DNA of 64,000 nt from Oreohelix idahoensis. Its lineage: Eukaryota; Mollusca; Gastropoda; Stylommatophora; Oreohelicidae. Shown in pieces: positions 33,930 to 44,482 of this stretch. The position numbers were made by a program, and so were the translations under genes. The notes under the pieces were generated by a model, which had not been told where the DNA came from, did no database searches, and saw only the letters and a list, made by a program, of their open reading frames with translations. Where the stretch lies: the NCBI GenBank assembly GCA_024509875.1, contig JAMPIV010012245.1, positions 1 to 64,000 of the forward strand, written 5' to 3'. How positions within the stretch are numbered: position 1 is the stretch's first letter; each line of letters starts with the position of its first letter.

Positions 33930-34038
33930 AATATTATAGTGTGCCGTGGAATTTCGAAGGGCAGATAAGTGTGCCGTGAAATTTCGAAGGGCAGATAAAT
34001 GTGCCGAGGTTTTCTGAAGGGCACTTAAATGCGACGTG
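33930..34038. repeat. 32-bp tandem repeat, 3 units
   Basis: GTGTGCCGTGGAATTTCGAA, GGGCAGATAA(G/A)T repeated three times, the last unit diverged (GAGGTTTTCTGAAGGGCACT). Confidence 0.85.
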
Positions 34039-34374
34039 AAGTAAACAAAGTTGCAGAGCACTGACCTAAAGGACTAGTTAGAAGAACGTCTTCGCCCTGA
34101 CCACGTCGGAACCAAAAGGGTGAGCATTACCCATAAAGAAATGGTTTCATCCATCATTTCCGTTTTAGCTCGACAACAAGCTGGGGGCCACTAAAGCCTG
34201 AAGGCCAGAACACTTCATGTGCTCTTCCAACTACGATTTTTGTAGCAATTTGTTTGACATGGGTGAGTTGTCAGCCCCATACATAACCTCCGCATAGTCA
34301 CCGTTTTCGACGTGCCTGATTGGGGGAGGGAGTTAAAGCAGCGGTTCTATTATTTTCTTGTCTCAATTAAAAAT

Positions 34375-35960
34375 TTCGATTATGTAAATTAAAAAATAAT
34401 GTGGTATGAAATCAGTTTTAGAAGTAAACGGTACACATGAAAAAAGGGACGTTTCGGGTTTTACCCTTCGTCAGCCACAGTTACGGACAGGTGACAAGGA
34501 CACGAACTACATATAGGTGCTACAAACATCTATGATGATGAGGAAAACGCCAAATGAGCGATGCAAGCAGATGAAACAACGGTGATGAGCGAAACGATGA
34601 CAATAATAATGTAAGAAAATCATAAAACCAGAAAGACATGTCGAAACAAGAAAGGAAATAATCGACGAAGCGAAGACATAAATGAACAACACTATTAAAA
34701 CAAGTAAAAAATCACTTAGCTGGATCCAAGAAAGAAACTTTCAAGATGGCTGAACAAATGAGGCGTCATGCGGAAGTGACGTATGAGCTAGTGATGGCTG
34801 AGAAAAGATAATTGAGGAAACGAAACGAACCAACGCCAAAACAAGGATGGAAAGGAAAATAACGACAGAAGAAATATAGTATGAAACAGAGACAGAAGCT
34901 ACCAGAATTATGCAACATGATGCTGGACATTAATGCCAGCAGGAGATAAAACGCCCATTTGAAAAATGAGACGATTCTCCAACGAGAAGCGAGTTCGGTC
35001 GTCGCCGATACATGACAGGAGAGGGTGAAAAGTTAAGACAAGTTTGAGTCTGTTAGATGTAGTAGCAGGTTTAGCAGTAAGTGCAACCTGACGAGTAGCA
35101 TGACTAATGCGATTAAGGGCATCGGATAAAACTCTTTCAGGGTAGTGACGTCGGCGAAAAAAATCGAGCATTTCTTGAGCTCGTTCACGGAAATCATCTT
35201 CATCGTGACATATCCGACGTAAGCGTAGAAGTTGAGAGTGGGGAATGGAATCTTTACAGCTGAGAGGGTGAGAAGAAGTATAAAGAAAGAAACCATGAGC
35301 ATCAGTAGGTTTATAAAAGACAGAGGTAGTAAGGCCAGTAAGAGTAATATTGACACTAAGGTCAAGGAAGTTAACTGAAGTGGTAGAAATCTGAGAAGTG
35401 AACTTGATGGCATGATGGAAATTGCCAACATAGTCAATGAATCTACGGAGGTTAACTTCAGACATGTCTGTGACTCCAATACCATCGTCGATATAACGAC
35501 GGTAAAACTCAGATAATGGTCCATCGTAACTTTGAAGCAGCAAATATTCAAAGTGACCCATGAAGAGGCAAGCATAACTCGGGCCCATTTTGGTGCCCAT
35601 AGCAACGCCACTAATTTGATTAAAGAACTGGCCAATGATATCAAAAGAGTTGAGAGTGAGAACCAATTCCGCAAGGCGAAGAAGAGAACCTGTGCTAAAG
35701 GTAAGGTCAGTGCGTCTGTCGAGAAAAATTGTAGTGCTTTAAGGCCATCAGAGTGTGGAATGGAAGTATAAAGCGAACAAACAGCCAGAAGGAAAAGATG
35801 GTAAGTGTGGTCAGGTGTGAATTGGATGGAATCAAAAGTAGTGATAGCATGGGTGGTGTTCTCCAAAAAAGAAGGTAGATTGGCCACTAAGGGTTGCTAA
35901 ATACTATCCAGGAAATCAGAGATACGTTCAGTGGGACAAGAGCAGGCTGAGACAATGGGC
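34375..35960 (-). mobile_element. PLE-2: Penelope-like element, internally deleted and frameshifted
   Basis: On the minus strand: IVSACSCPTERISDFLDSI followed by a stop (near 35,955-35,900), then LPSFLENTTHAITTFDS and CSLYTSIPHSDGLKALQFF (first catalytic Asp changed: LLAVCSLYT instead of LLDV). In another frame follow ISGVAMGTKMGPSYACLFM, YRRYIDDGIG (catalytic YIDD), SVNFLDLSV, YTSSHPLSCKDSIP and LRLRRICHDEDDF. This is the reverse transcriptase of a Penelope-like element. After LKLVLTFHP the sequence jumps to LENRLIFQMGVLSPAGIN, the last 20 residues of the GIY-YIG endonuclease. About 200 residues are therefore deleted. The 3' region (34,375-34,905) is shared in inverted form with 31,150-31,690. 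The 5' end is cut by a 27-bp tandem array at about 35,965. Confidence 0.9.
34449..34475 (-). ncRNA. Hammerhead-like core in PLE-2, one core change
   Basis: The minus strand reads CTGACGA, A, GGGT-AAA-ACCC, GAAAC, GTC. It matches the copy at 31,596-31,622 except that CTGATGA is CTGACGA. That core uridine is near-invariant in active hammerheads, so this copy is probably inactive. Confidence 0.5.
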
Positions 35961-35964
35961 GTTA

Positions 35965-36430
35965 TTGAAACTCCACATCAAGCTAGTGTTACTTAAACTC
36001 CTCAACGAGCTAGTATTACTTAAACTCACCAACGAGTTAATGTTATTTAAACTCACCAACGAGCTAGTGTTAACGAACTAGCATTACTTAAACGCATCAA
36101 CGAGCTAGCATTATTGAAACTCATCAACGAGCTAGCATTACTTAAACTCAAGTCAACGAGCTAGCACTATGTAAACTCATCGACGAGCTAACATCACCTA
36201 AACTCACTAACGAGCTAGCATTACTTAAACTTATCATCGAGCTAGCATTACTTAAACTCACCAACGAGCTAGCATTACTTAAACTCACCAACGAGCTAGC
36301 ATTACTTAAACTCATCAACGAGCTAGCATTATTTAAACTCACCAACGAGCTATCATTACTTAAACTCACGAGCAACTTAGCATTACTTAAACTCACCTGC
36401 GAGCTAGAATTACTTAAAACCCCAATCCTA
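35965..36430. repeat. 27-bp tandem repeat, about 17 units
   Basis: The unit is ACTCACCAACGAGCTAGCAT plus TACTTAA, with substitutions and a few length changes. It starts immediately at the truncated 5' end of PLE-2. The minus frame (SLSNASSLV, nine residues per unit) is a by-product. Confidence 0.95.
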
Positions 36431-36629
36431 CAGTGTTCGAGAGAATAAATAACAATGGACAACAAATTTTGACTTTTTGTGTGTATCTGAGATTAATCCA
36501 AGTTACCTTTAGGTTGTTTGGGCTGCTGAATATGAAAATGGCCGTTAAAACACCAGATTAGCTCTAGTTTTTAAACTATCTAAACACATTTGCATATACA
36601 TACCATTTGATAATAATGCTCATAGTGGA

Positions 36630-38010
36630 AATGATTCACAGTGACGCCTTTTTGCCTGTCGTTTGTAATGAGTTTCTGGAGCATTTCTCACAAGGGTCCA
36701 ACAATAGTCTGCTAGCATTGCTGCATTCCATTTCCCTTGGTATCTTTTTTTCGAGGGTAGTAATGTCCTGATGAAATCGTTCCCCATGCTCGTCACTGAC
36801 AGCACTGCAGTTAGCAGGGAAGAAATCCAGATGAGAGTGTAAAAAGTGTAATTTCAAAGACATGTTGCACTCTAGTCTCTCGTAGCGCTGCAAGAGGGTT
36901 TCTACAAGCTCCTGGTAATTGTTAGCCTTATTGTTTCCTAGAAAGTTTGTGGCCACTTGCTGGAAAGCATTCCAAGCTAACTTTTCATCACCTGTGAGGA
37001 TATCATCAAAACGCTGATCTCAGAGGAGCTGACGTATCTGTGGACCGACAAATACACCTTCCTTGATTTTGGCCTCACTAAGTCTTGGAAATTTATCACG
37101 AAGGTATAAAAATCCTGCCGCATTTCGATCCATGGCCTTTACAAAATTCTGCATTAGTCCAAGTTTGATGTGGAGAGGAGGGAGCAACATGACCTTCAGG
37201 TCGCCACAAATCTGCCACTTATACTTGTCATAGTTGATGATGTGTAACAGTTGTTTCATGTTGTTGTACGTTTCTTTCATGTAGACTGCATACCCGAGTG
37301 GATCAGATGGTAAAACGTTACCATTATGATGGAGCAGCACAGCTTTTAAGCTCAACTTGGACGAATCAATGAACAGCCTCCAATCGTCGTCTTTGTAGTT
37401 GATGTGCAGTGCTGCCATCAGACCCACTATATCAACGCAAGCAATAAGGTTATCTGTCATTCTGAAATATGGAAGCAGATCTTTGTGCCGAGCACGAAAC
37501 AGAGACGTATGCACATTCTCTTCTAGAAGATTCCATTGCTGCAGTCTGGACCCCAACAGCTCTGCTTTATTTTTTGGCAATTCCAGATCTCTCACTAAAT
37601 CATTCAATTCACTCTGGGTAATTTTATGTGGCTGTGCAGACTCTTTAATAGGCACGAAATCAGGATCTCTTGATGTAGATGCTTTCACAGGTGACAGATG
37701 TCCACTGGCCTTATTATCTTCTTCACCATCCAGATTCTGGTGGGTCTGGAACAGAAAGTCCTTCCCCGTGAGGCACTGGCCGCATAGCAGAGGCAATATT
37801 CGGATAGGTCACAGGTCGCTTTTTCTTCTTAGAAATACCATGTCCAATTGGAGGAGTCGTGCAAAAGTAACAACCATTAAGATAGTTTGTCGGTTCCCTC
37901 CACACCATTGGAACTGCAAAACGCATCGATCGTCCTTTTCGGTTCAACCAGCAGCGCAGATTCGTTGCACAGGATTGACGACATATGTGTGGGGCCTAAT
38001 ACCGGTCCTG
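36630..38010 (-). pseudogene. Broken gene of a conserved family, function unknown
   Basis: Minus-strand pieces in order: LRCWLNRKGRSMRFAVPMVW and YFCTTPPIGHG, KKKRPVTYPNIASAMRPVPH (37,985-37,760); then a 258-codon open frame (37,796-37,020) with LPKNKAELLGSRLQQWNLLE, DWRLFIDSSKLSLKAVLLHH, YAVYMKETYNNMKQLLHIIN and PPLHIKLGLMQNFVKAMDRN; then another frame (36,956-36,636) with YQELVETLLQRYERLECNMS, LKLHFLHSHLDFFPANCSAV and SDEHGERFHQDITTLEKK. I recall similar proteins as multi-copy predicted genes in many invertebrates, which suggests a mobile-element origin, but I cannot name the family. A stop at 37,020 and frameshifts near 37,760 and 36,730 make it a pseudogene. A stretch between ICGDLKV and LLPPLHIKLG appears to be missing in frame, because the join is abrupt. 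No promoter or introns are visible. Confidence 0.6.
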
Positions 38011-38321
38011 ATCACCGATCTCACAACCAAAATAAAGGCTGTAAACTTTCTTTATCATCGGTGTAATGGGTCGCCTTTGTGATAGCAAAGTCATTTGTCC
38101 GCAAATATAGTAAAAATAATCCGCACTGTTCACACATCTTGAACGACATGTATGCACTCACAAAGTCCCCAACACAAATGATGACAAGGAGGAAATGTGA
38201 TTGCAATGACTGCTACAGATTGCGTCATCCAATCGGCGCTCAAGGCTATCCGTCTCGTGGAGAATCACACGCCAGGGCTATAGAAAAGAGAAGGACTGTG
38301 TCATTCGCGTAGGGAAGGTGA

Positions 38322-38376
38322 AGCCCTCCCCACCCCCCCCACCCCCTCCCCCCCCCCCCACCCCCTCCCCCAGATC
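38322..38376. repeat. C-rich low-complexity tract
   Basis: Runs of C interrupted by A and T (CCCCACCCCC, CCCCTCCCCC), about 55 bp. Confidence 0.95.
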
Positions 38377-39005
38377 TTGAAAACTAGAGCTAATTCGCAA
38401 TTTTTAAGTTCATATTCGTGATCAGCGTGTCCAAATTAGTTAGAAATAGCTACTTTTGTCTCAGATACATTTTGGCTGTTGTCCAGTGTAATCGCTCATT
38501 AATCTTGAAGAGACCATTAGTTCGAAGAAAACAGTTAGACTGAACAAGAAGTTGGAAAATCCATGGGAACCGAGTTATTTGTTAATAGCACGGACTTCTT
38601 TATTTTCGTCACATTTTAACGGCCATGAATATTAGACCCTCATGAATATCTGCCCATGCTTTCATAGGCCGGGATGACCTCTTTGGTTCTTCGCGTACAT
38701 TACTAGCCCTTCTCATTCCTGTCTCCTTCTTTCGTGCTACGTGTGTCACTGTCCTCCTGTCTGTCCTCCTGTCTAACCTCCATTCTAGAGATTCGACAAC
38801 AACGCCTGTCTTGTGGTACTTCTTTAAGTACCATGCCAGATGGCTCACACGAGCATGTCTCTTATCAACTTTCTGTCATTAGTTGTCATTTGTCAGTTAT
38901 GTTGTTGAATTCTTGTCACGTGACAATATCAGACTGTCCACTATCATCTCTCCTTGTCGTTGTCTATCTCTTTTTCCTTCAATATTGAGGGGATTGGGGG
39001 GGGGG
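38377..39005. other. No recognised gene
   Basis: Unique sequence with a G run at 38,996-39,008 at the start of the next SINE. No coding region was recognised. Confidence 0.4.
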
Positions 39006-39009
39006 GGGT

Positions 39010-39496
39010 CCAAGTGGCTACGAGGAGTGGCGTCCGCCTCTTATTCTCAAGGTACCGGGTTCGGTTCCCAGTACAGGGAATATATTTAATGAAAATATTT
39101 TTCAGAACCAGTGGGTTCAAATGATGTCATACTCCCCCTTGATCTCATGGGTCGTGTGAGATCGGACGTCCATCCTTCTCGGATAAGGGCGAAAAAATAG
39201 GAGGTCCCCGTGTGCAAGTTGCGCACGTTAAAAATCATATGGCAATTAGGAATTGTAAAGAGCAGGCCATACGGCTGCTGCCCTGGCAAAAATTTATAAA
39301 CTTAAGCAAAACTACTCACCACAAAATTATTTATAGAATGTGTGATTTTTGTACACACACATTGGGATCCTCGCCGTTGCTGCGGAATTCGTGCACTGTG
39401 CTGAGATCCTCTTTGTGTGATCTAAGGGAGGAGATCGGTGGACTGATGGAGTTATGTGTGTGCAAGGAAGATGGTCCTTAAAAACCAAACCAAACG
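39010..39496 (+). mobile_element. SINE family T, full-length copy
   Basis: The head is CCAAGTGGCTACGAGGAGTG (A-box-like) and GGTACCGGGTTCGGTTCCCA (B-box-like). The body has AAATGATGTCATACTCCCCC, GGGCGAAAAAATAGGAGGTC, GTGCAAGTTGCGCACGTTAA, ACACATTGGGATCCTCGCC and GCACTGTGCTGAGATCCTC. The tail is AAAAACCAAACCAAACG. It supplies the clearest A and B boxes for the family and the short unexpanded tail. Confidence 0.9.
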
Positions 39497-39499
39497 TTC

Positions 39500-39579
39500 A
39501 ATATTTTGTGTAGACACAACATAACCCAGCTTACACGTAGGCACAACATAACCTAGCTTACACTTTCTCACAACATATT
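39500..39579. repeat. Short tandem repeat at LTR-element insertion site
   Basis: ACACAACATAACCCAGCTTA, CACGTAGGCACAACATAACC, TAGCTTACACTTTCTCACAA CATATT: two to three units of about 30 bp. A further related unit (CCAGCTTACACTTTCTCATA) continues right of the LTR element at 44,657. The element inserted inside this small array, and ATATT at 39,575-39,579 is the left TSD. Confidence 0.7.
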
Positions 39580-39678
39580 TGTCGTGGTTGAGTTAGAGTG
39601 TAGAGTATTTGTCGAGTTGGACAATAGTAGTGAAATCGACAAGGGATAGTGGACTGACAGAGTTATAGATTACACACA
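39580..39678. repeat. Left terminal repeat (about 99 bp) of LTR element
   Basis: Segment A (39,580-39,647, from TGTCGTGGTTGAG to CGACAAGGGAT) is followed by a 31-bp middle (AGTGGACTGACAGAGTTATA, GATTACACACA). A recurs directly at 44,483-44,550. A plus the middle recurs as an inverted copy at 44,551-44,650. The left end lacks the second, inverted A arm. Confidence 0.85.
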
Positions 39679-40044
39679 CAGAAAGGTGTAAATAGGAGAT
39701 GGACTTGAGACAACCTGGAAGAAGATTTACCAAAATGATCTCTCTCTCCAAGCCTCAACTCACTTATGTCTGTCTAAGCACCTCCTGCTCTCTCTCTTTT
39801 CTCTTATCATACATAGAGATTATAGTAAAGAGCTAAAAATACAAATATGGATGGAAAGGTCGTGAACAGCGCATTAATAAATGTGTAAAATTTATTAAAG
39901 AAGAAAAGCATGAAAATAATGCATATCATCACAACAACATAAAATTACATCAATAATCAATCAAATATGCAAATACTCCAACAACCACACACACAGATCA
40001 CCGACATGAACCTGTAGAACACAAAGAGATAAATAATCGAGTGA

Positions 40045-40395
40045 CAGTCCTTCGGTTTTCGGGGACCAGCTGAAGTAACTCCAGTAAGTGGTGTTTTCGT
40101 ATATATCCTCCATCGGTGATGGAATTAACCTGAATAACATCACTGTATAGGCGCTATCGTTGGTGACCCCCCCTACTGGCGCGAGTTGGGGTGGGGGACG
40201 CTGTTTATCTCCTGCTGACCAACTGATTGAACTGGGCGACAGCCTGTCCGCTTTTCGGGGACCAAATGTACTAGCTCCAGGAAGTGAATTACTTGTAGAT
40301 CCTTCGTGAGGGACTAGCCTACAAAACTTTCTTTGTTGGTGCTAAACGTTGGTGACTCCCCTTATAGCGTGAGTGGGGCTGGAACTCTGTCCATA
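40045..40395. repeat. Two diverged direct copies, about 195 bp apart
   Basis: Both copies share GTCC-x-TTTTCGGGGACCA, a CTCCAG(T/G)AAGTG segment, a GTTGGTGAC segment and a GCG(A/T)GAGT-GGGG(T/C)TGG segment. They lie in the 3' half of the LTR element (39,580-44,650). Confidence 0.65.
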
Positions 40396-41204
40396 GATGG
40401 CTGCTCCTACGTGCGAGGTTTTAAGTATCCAGGAAATACACCAGAAGAAGTCACTTGAGAACAAAGAGACCCAGGCGCGCTTATCCGGCGCAAGGCTCCG
40501 CTTGGCTGTAAATCCTGTTTAAACTGGTTTGGCTGTGGTTTGCTGAGTGCCCCGTTTAGGCACAAAAAAGGCGGGTGATATGGAATTCTGCTATAGGCAT
40601 GCTGAGCGGGTTTGATATTCTGGAAGCCGCAATGCTCTGGCTGGTAATCCAATAGGCGAGTAGAGAACTACTACTGCGTTTGGCGATTCCAGATTTAGCG
40701 TTGGCTCCGTTGCACTGCGTGAGCTTAACTTGGCGTTGACAAAAAGGGGTTTTGATTCAGGAACGGGGTTGACGATTCGTTGCTAGATGTATACAGAAAC
40801 CCTCTAGATCAAAGAGTATATGACTTTCTTCGCCTGACTGAAGTCTGCTCTAGCGATTCGGTCTTCCTGAAACCCGAAAAATGACTAGAACATAGGCAAA
40901 CACATTTTAGTACTGTGTTAACGTTTGCCTTATCTCATGATGGTCATCTACGGGCCAGGAAAATTTACGAATCTCTTTGTCTATTAAAACCAGTCTACTC
41001 TTATAGATCACAAGGGACGCTCCCCCCGAACACCTGGCGTGCGTATTTCTACAGAAGTTCGGCGAAAGACGTAATCTAGAGTAAGACAAAAGAAATCGTG
41101 CGAAAGTTCCCCAGGTAGAGAAATGCATAACATTATGCTCTATCTTGTCTAAGGGGCGAAAACCCAAAGACTGACCGCGGGTTGTTATCTTCCCCTGAAA
41201 CAGA

Positions 41205-41425
41205 TCACACTCGTTACCCAGGCCTCAAAGGGTACCAGCCGCTTGTCATCAAACGTTTTAAAGCGACCAGAGAAATTCCCCTGTTGGGACCACAGAGGGT
41301 ACCCGCCGCTAACGAACCGTTTCTTTCACAGAAACCGTCTTGGCTCGTTCTAACACTTAAAGCGGACCCGAGAAATGTTTCTCTGGTCGAACAGGTGCGT
41401 TTAGATAACATTACGTCTAGCGTTA
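41205..41425. repeat. Two diverged direct copies, about 95 bp each
   Basis: GGGTACCAGCCGCT / GGGTACCCGCCGCTAACGAA, followed by AAAGCGACCAGAGAAATTCC / AAAGCGGACCCGAGAAATGT, in tandem within the LTR element. A poly-C run follows at 41,597-41,614. Confidence 0.6.
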
Positions 41426-42008
41426 GCTGACCGCAGCTGGCCAGCGTAAACAACCTCGGGTGGGGTTGAGAAGGTGAAAAATGTAGGTAGAATATGAAAG
41501 AAACGAAAATACAAAATGTCTCGGAAAACAGAACATTAAAAGAGTAATAACATTATGGACAAGATGGTAAAATAAATTATCTTTCACGTGACAAGTCCCC
41601 CCCCCCCCCCCCCCTTTTAAAGTTCGAGGAATACGGACAAAAATGACAGTAATTTATCTTTTCCATCGATGTCCGTTACCTGTTATTGGAACATCCAATA
41701 CTCATAAACCAAATACGTTTCCAATTTCTGTCTGTCTGTATGACTAGCTCCGAGTTCATTTCTTTTCTTCCCTCTGTCTAATAGACGTTCAGCGAATGGG
41801 ATTTTGCGAGGCCACTGAACACTGACATAATCTGTTTCCGTGTGAACATGACCTTCCTTCCCCAATTTGCTTTGTCTGTCCATGGTCCGGAAAATTATCC
41901 GCACCTGTTGTGAGTTTCGGCCCTGCCTGAACTCACTGGCCACTGCATAGGTAATCCGCCTGTTATGTGCAGTGTAATCGTTGCTGGACTCGGGCTGTTT
42001 AATTTCCG

Positions 42009-43805
42009 TTATGGGTTTACCTGTCGCGGACTTGAATAACCCTCGATAGCTGCAGTCTGTCGGGGTTTTCCGCGCGCGTGTAACCCTAGTTGCAAATACA
42101 GCCGGTCGTTGGCCGAAGAAATGCTAGCATTTTCCTTCTGCCTCTCCACACCTACTCCGCTGTTTCGGCGGGAGCATTGATCAATCTTCAGACCTGTGCC
42201 GTCTAAAGGCGGGTCTGGAGCTTTCCTTGCCTTGCCAGTCACAACTCTGGCTTGGTCAACGGAAATGATCAAGTTGTTCTGTAATGGCCTGGCGGAGGCG
42301 ACTACTTTGCTGTCCATCAGTGGGGTTGAGACCACTGGAATAATGCGATTTGAATGAGAAAACTCTGCTGCCTGAAGCAAAGAGTAATCGATCGCATTCT
42401 GGGGTTCTACTAAATCATAACAGATCTCCGTAGCTTCTATCCGTGAAGACAGATAGGTAATATCTGCGAGTTGCAGAGTTTGTTGAGTCGCTTTCCCATT
42501 ACTAGCATGACGTGAGCCAAGGCTCTCAACAATGGCTCCTTGTACAGTAGTAAGGCAGCTTTTCTCACTGTCTTCTGCCCTGAGAAGTGTGAGAGACTCA
42601 AATGGAATACCAGGGATCCCTTCGCCTGGAACCCTGTGTCCACCATAACCGTCAACTTTGCCCTCCCCTGAGGAAGTTACTGGCGTCAGTTGAACTTTGT
42701 CCTGCAATGCGAGATCCACTTCCTGGTTGACAGGCCCCGCAGACTGCATGCAAAAGACTGGATGGTTTGAGATCCCGTTTGATCGCGAAGTGCCCGAGAG
42801 AAAACTCTCGGTGTGTTTTTCCAAAGTTCCTTGGAACGGTTTGGAAAATTTAACCCTTTTAGCAGGCGACTTATTCTTGCACCTTTTAAGCTCAGGGTGA
42901 TAAGAGGAGCGGCGCCTCCTTTCTACGATCGTTGAGTTGGAGGGATACGCCTCTGCATATGGTTTTTCGCTGTCCGGCCGGGAATCTTGCGAAATATAAC
43001 GTGATAGGGTGTGGCTCCGTTTTCTCGACGTCACGTGTCGGTTAGGTGCTGCTCGGTCTGGAGCGTGAGAGGCTCGGGGTTCGCCGCTTGCCAGACGGGA
43101 ACAATCCGTATTACAATGCTTGTTAGCACCTGTCTCACCTTTGTGCAGTTTCCATGCCTGGGAACGTTGCGTAATTTTTCCCGTGGCTTTAGGTTTGCTG
43201 TCCCGACGTAAATTCTTTCCTTGTTTGGGCTTCGGATCCAAGTCCAAAGGAAAGTCAATTTTCTGGAGTTGGGGTTCGGTTTTAGCAGGCAAGTTTTCTT
43301 TCATGGGCGCAAGGTTTGCAGGGGCGTTGACCGTTAAGGGCACAGTAGAAGGGGAAGTAGAGTGACTACATTTAGTATCTGTTTCCACCCTCCGAATTTG
43401 GCTATCCAGTTCATTCATTCTGATTTGGTGTAGCCTGCTCCTTTCTTGGCTTTCTCTGTCCCTTTCTTGGCGCTCTATTTCCCATTGCTTGTCCCGTTCT
43501 TGTTGCTCCATTTCCAATTTCTTGTCCCGTTCTTGTCTTGGCTTTTCACTTTGCTTCTCATCTTCTATCACTTCTTCTACATACTGTCGAGTGAATGCTT
43601 CACTCTCCCCAGTTTGTTTACAGAACCATGCCAAGATTAAACGGCTGTCAAACCAATTGTCTACCTCGTATTGATCCTGCAGGCTTACTGCAAATTCTAG
43701 AAAGGGCTGGATTTCGCTATCCTTGTACTCCATGTACTTAGCTACCTCGAGGGCAATCCTATGCACTTTATCTAGATCGGCCATTATATCAGGGTGAGCA
43801 AACAC
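42009..43805 (-). CDS. Gag-like protein of non-autonomous LTR element, 598 aa
   Basis: Open for 598 codons; a start at residue 8 (MADLDKVHRIAL) is also plausible and aligns better with the gag start MAELAKFRSAAV of the Gypsy element at 57,187. Residues 1-85 look globular and helical (LEFAVSLQDQYEVDNWFDSR, TRQYVEEVIEDEK). Residues 86-140 are a charged coiled coil (EQQERDKQWEIERQERDRES). The remaining 450 residues are basic, Ser/Pro/Lys-rich and apparently disordered. No CCHC zinc knuckle, protease DTG or reverse-transcriptase motif is visible. The position just downstream of the primer-binding site supports a gag role, namely particle assembly in the cytoplasm. The assignment is by position and general character, not by a diagnostic motif. 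Nothing follows it in the same frame. Confidence 0.65.
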   Translation of the reverse strand: MFAHPDIMADLDKVHRIALEVAKYMEYKDSEIQPFLEFAVSLQDQYEVDNWFDSRLILAWFCKQTGESEAFTRQYVEEVIEDEKQSEKPRQERDKKLEMEQQERDKQWEIERQERDRESQERSRLHQIRMNELDSQIRRVETDTKCSHSTSPSTVPLTVNAPANLAPMKENLPAKTEPQLQKIDFPLDLDPKPKQGKNLRRDSKPKATGKITQRSQAWKLHKGETGANKHCNTDCSRLASGEPRASHAPDRAAPNRHVTSRKRSHTLSRYISQDSRPDSEKPYAEAYPSNSTIVERRRRSSYHPELKRCKNKSPAKRVKFSKPFQGTLEKHTESFLSGTSRSNGISNHPVFCMQSAGPVNQEVDLALQDKVQLTPVTSSGEGKVDGYGGHRVPGEGIPGIPFESLTLLRAEDSEKSCLTTVQGAIVESLGSRHASNGKATQQTLQLADITYLSSRIEATEICYDLVEPQNAIDYSLLQAAEFSHSNRIIPVVSTPLMDSKVVASARPLQNNLIISVDQARVVTGKARKAPDPPLDGTGLKIDQCSRRNSGVGVERQKENASISSANDRLYLQLGLHARGKPRQTAAIEGYSSPRQVNP

Positions 43806-44462
43806 TATAGAAGGATAGAACCTAGAGATCTTAGTTACCTAGTCCACTAGGTGCTGATTAACTTAATAATCAATAAAATCTAGGCTAGCCTGGGAACTTT
43901 AAAAAACAAGAAAATTTGTAGCTACTCTGATCGACAAGCAAACCCCCCAAAAAAACTCCAAAAAATGTAAGTGATGTAAAACTTACTATCACTTCACCCC
44001 AGTTCTGTCAGTACTAAGCTATTGAGAGGATTGGTTACTATCGTCCGAATGAACACCCTCCCTTGGTACAAATGCAAGCTAGTAACTGACTATCTGTAGC
44101 TTCTTATCTCAGATTAAAGAGCTACTCCTGAAAAAATATTAACCCTTAAAAAAAAAAAAATTTCTGACTTTTACAACAATAGTCGTCAGATTTGTCAACC
44201 AAAAACTCAGCAGTGATACCATCAACCTTTACCAGCTGTCTCATGTGTAGCATGAACAATAAATGTAACTTAATATTTATGATTGCTGTGGAGAAAAAAC
44301 GCTGTTCCGACTTCCACCCAAAAGGAATAGTTCGATATGTCTAGGGGAAAGAAATTCCTATAATCTGCCGAACACTAAACTCTAAGAATCAGAATAGAAT
44401 CTTGTGAGAGATTCATCCTCGGATCGAGCACATATTAAATGTCGTACTAGATGGGTTCTAGA

Positions 44463-44480
44463 ATCTCGGACGGGCTCCCA
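44463..44480 (-). promoter_or_regulatory. Primer-binding site, proline-tRNA-like
   Basis: The minus strand reads TGGGAGCCCGTCCGAGAT, starting 2 nt after the terminal repeat ends. It differs at about three of 18 positions from the proline-tRNA primer site used by many retroviruses. This anchors the orientation (minus) and identifies 44,483-44,650 as the 5' terminal repeat. Confidence 0.75.
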
Positions 44481-44482
44481 TT

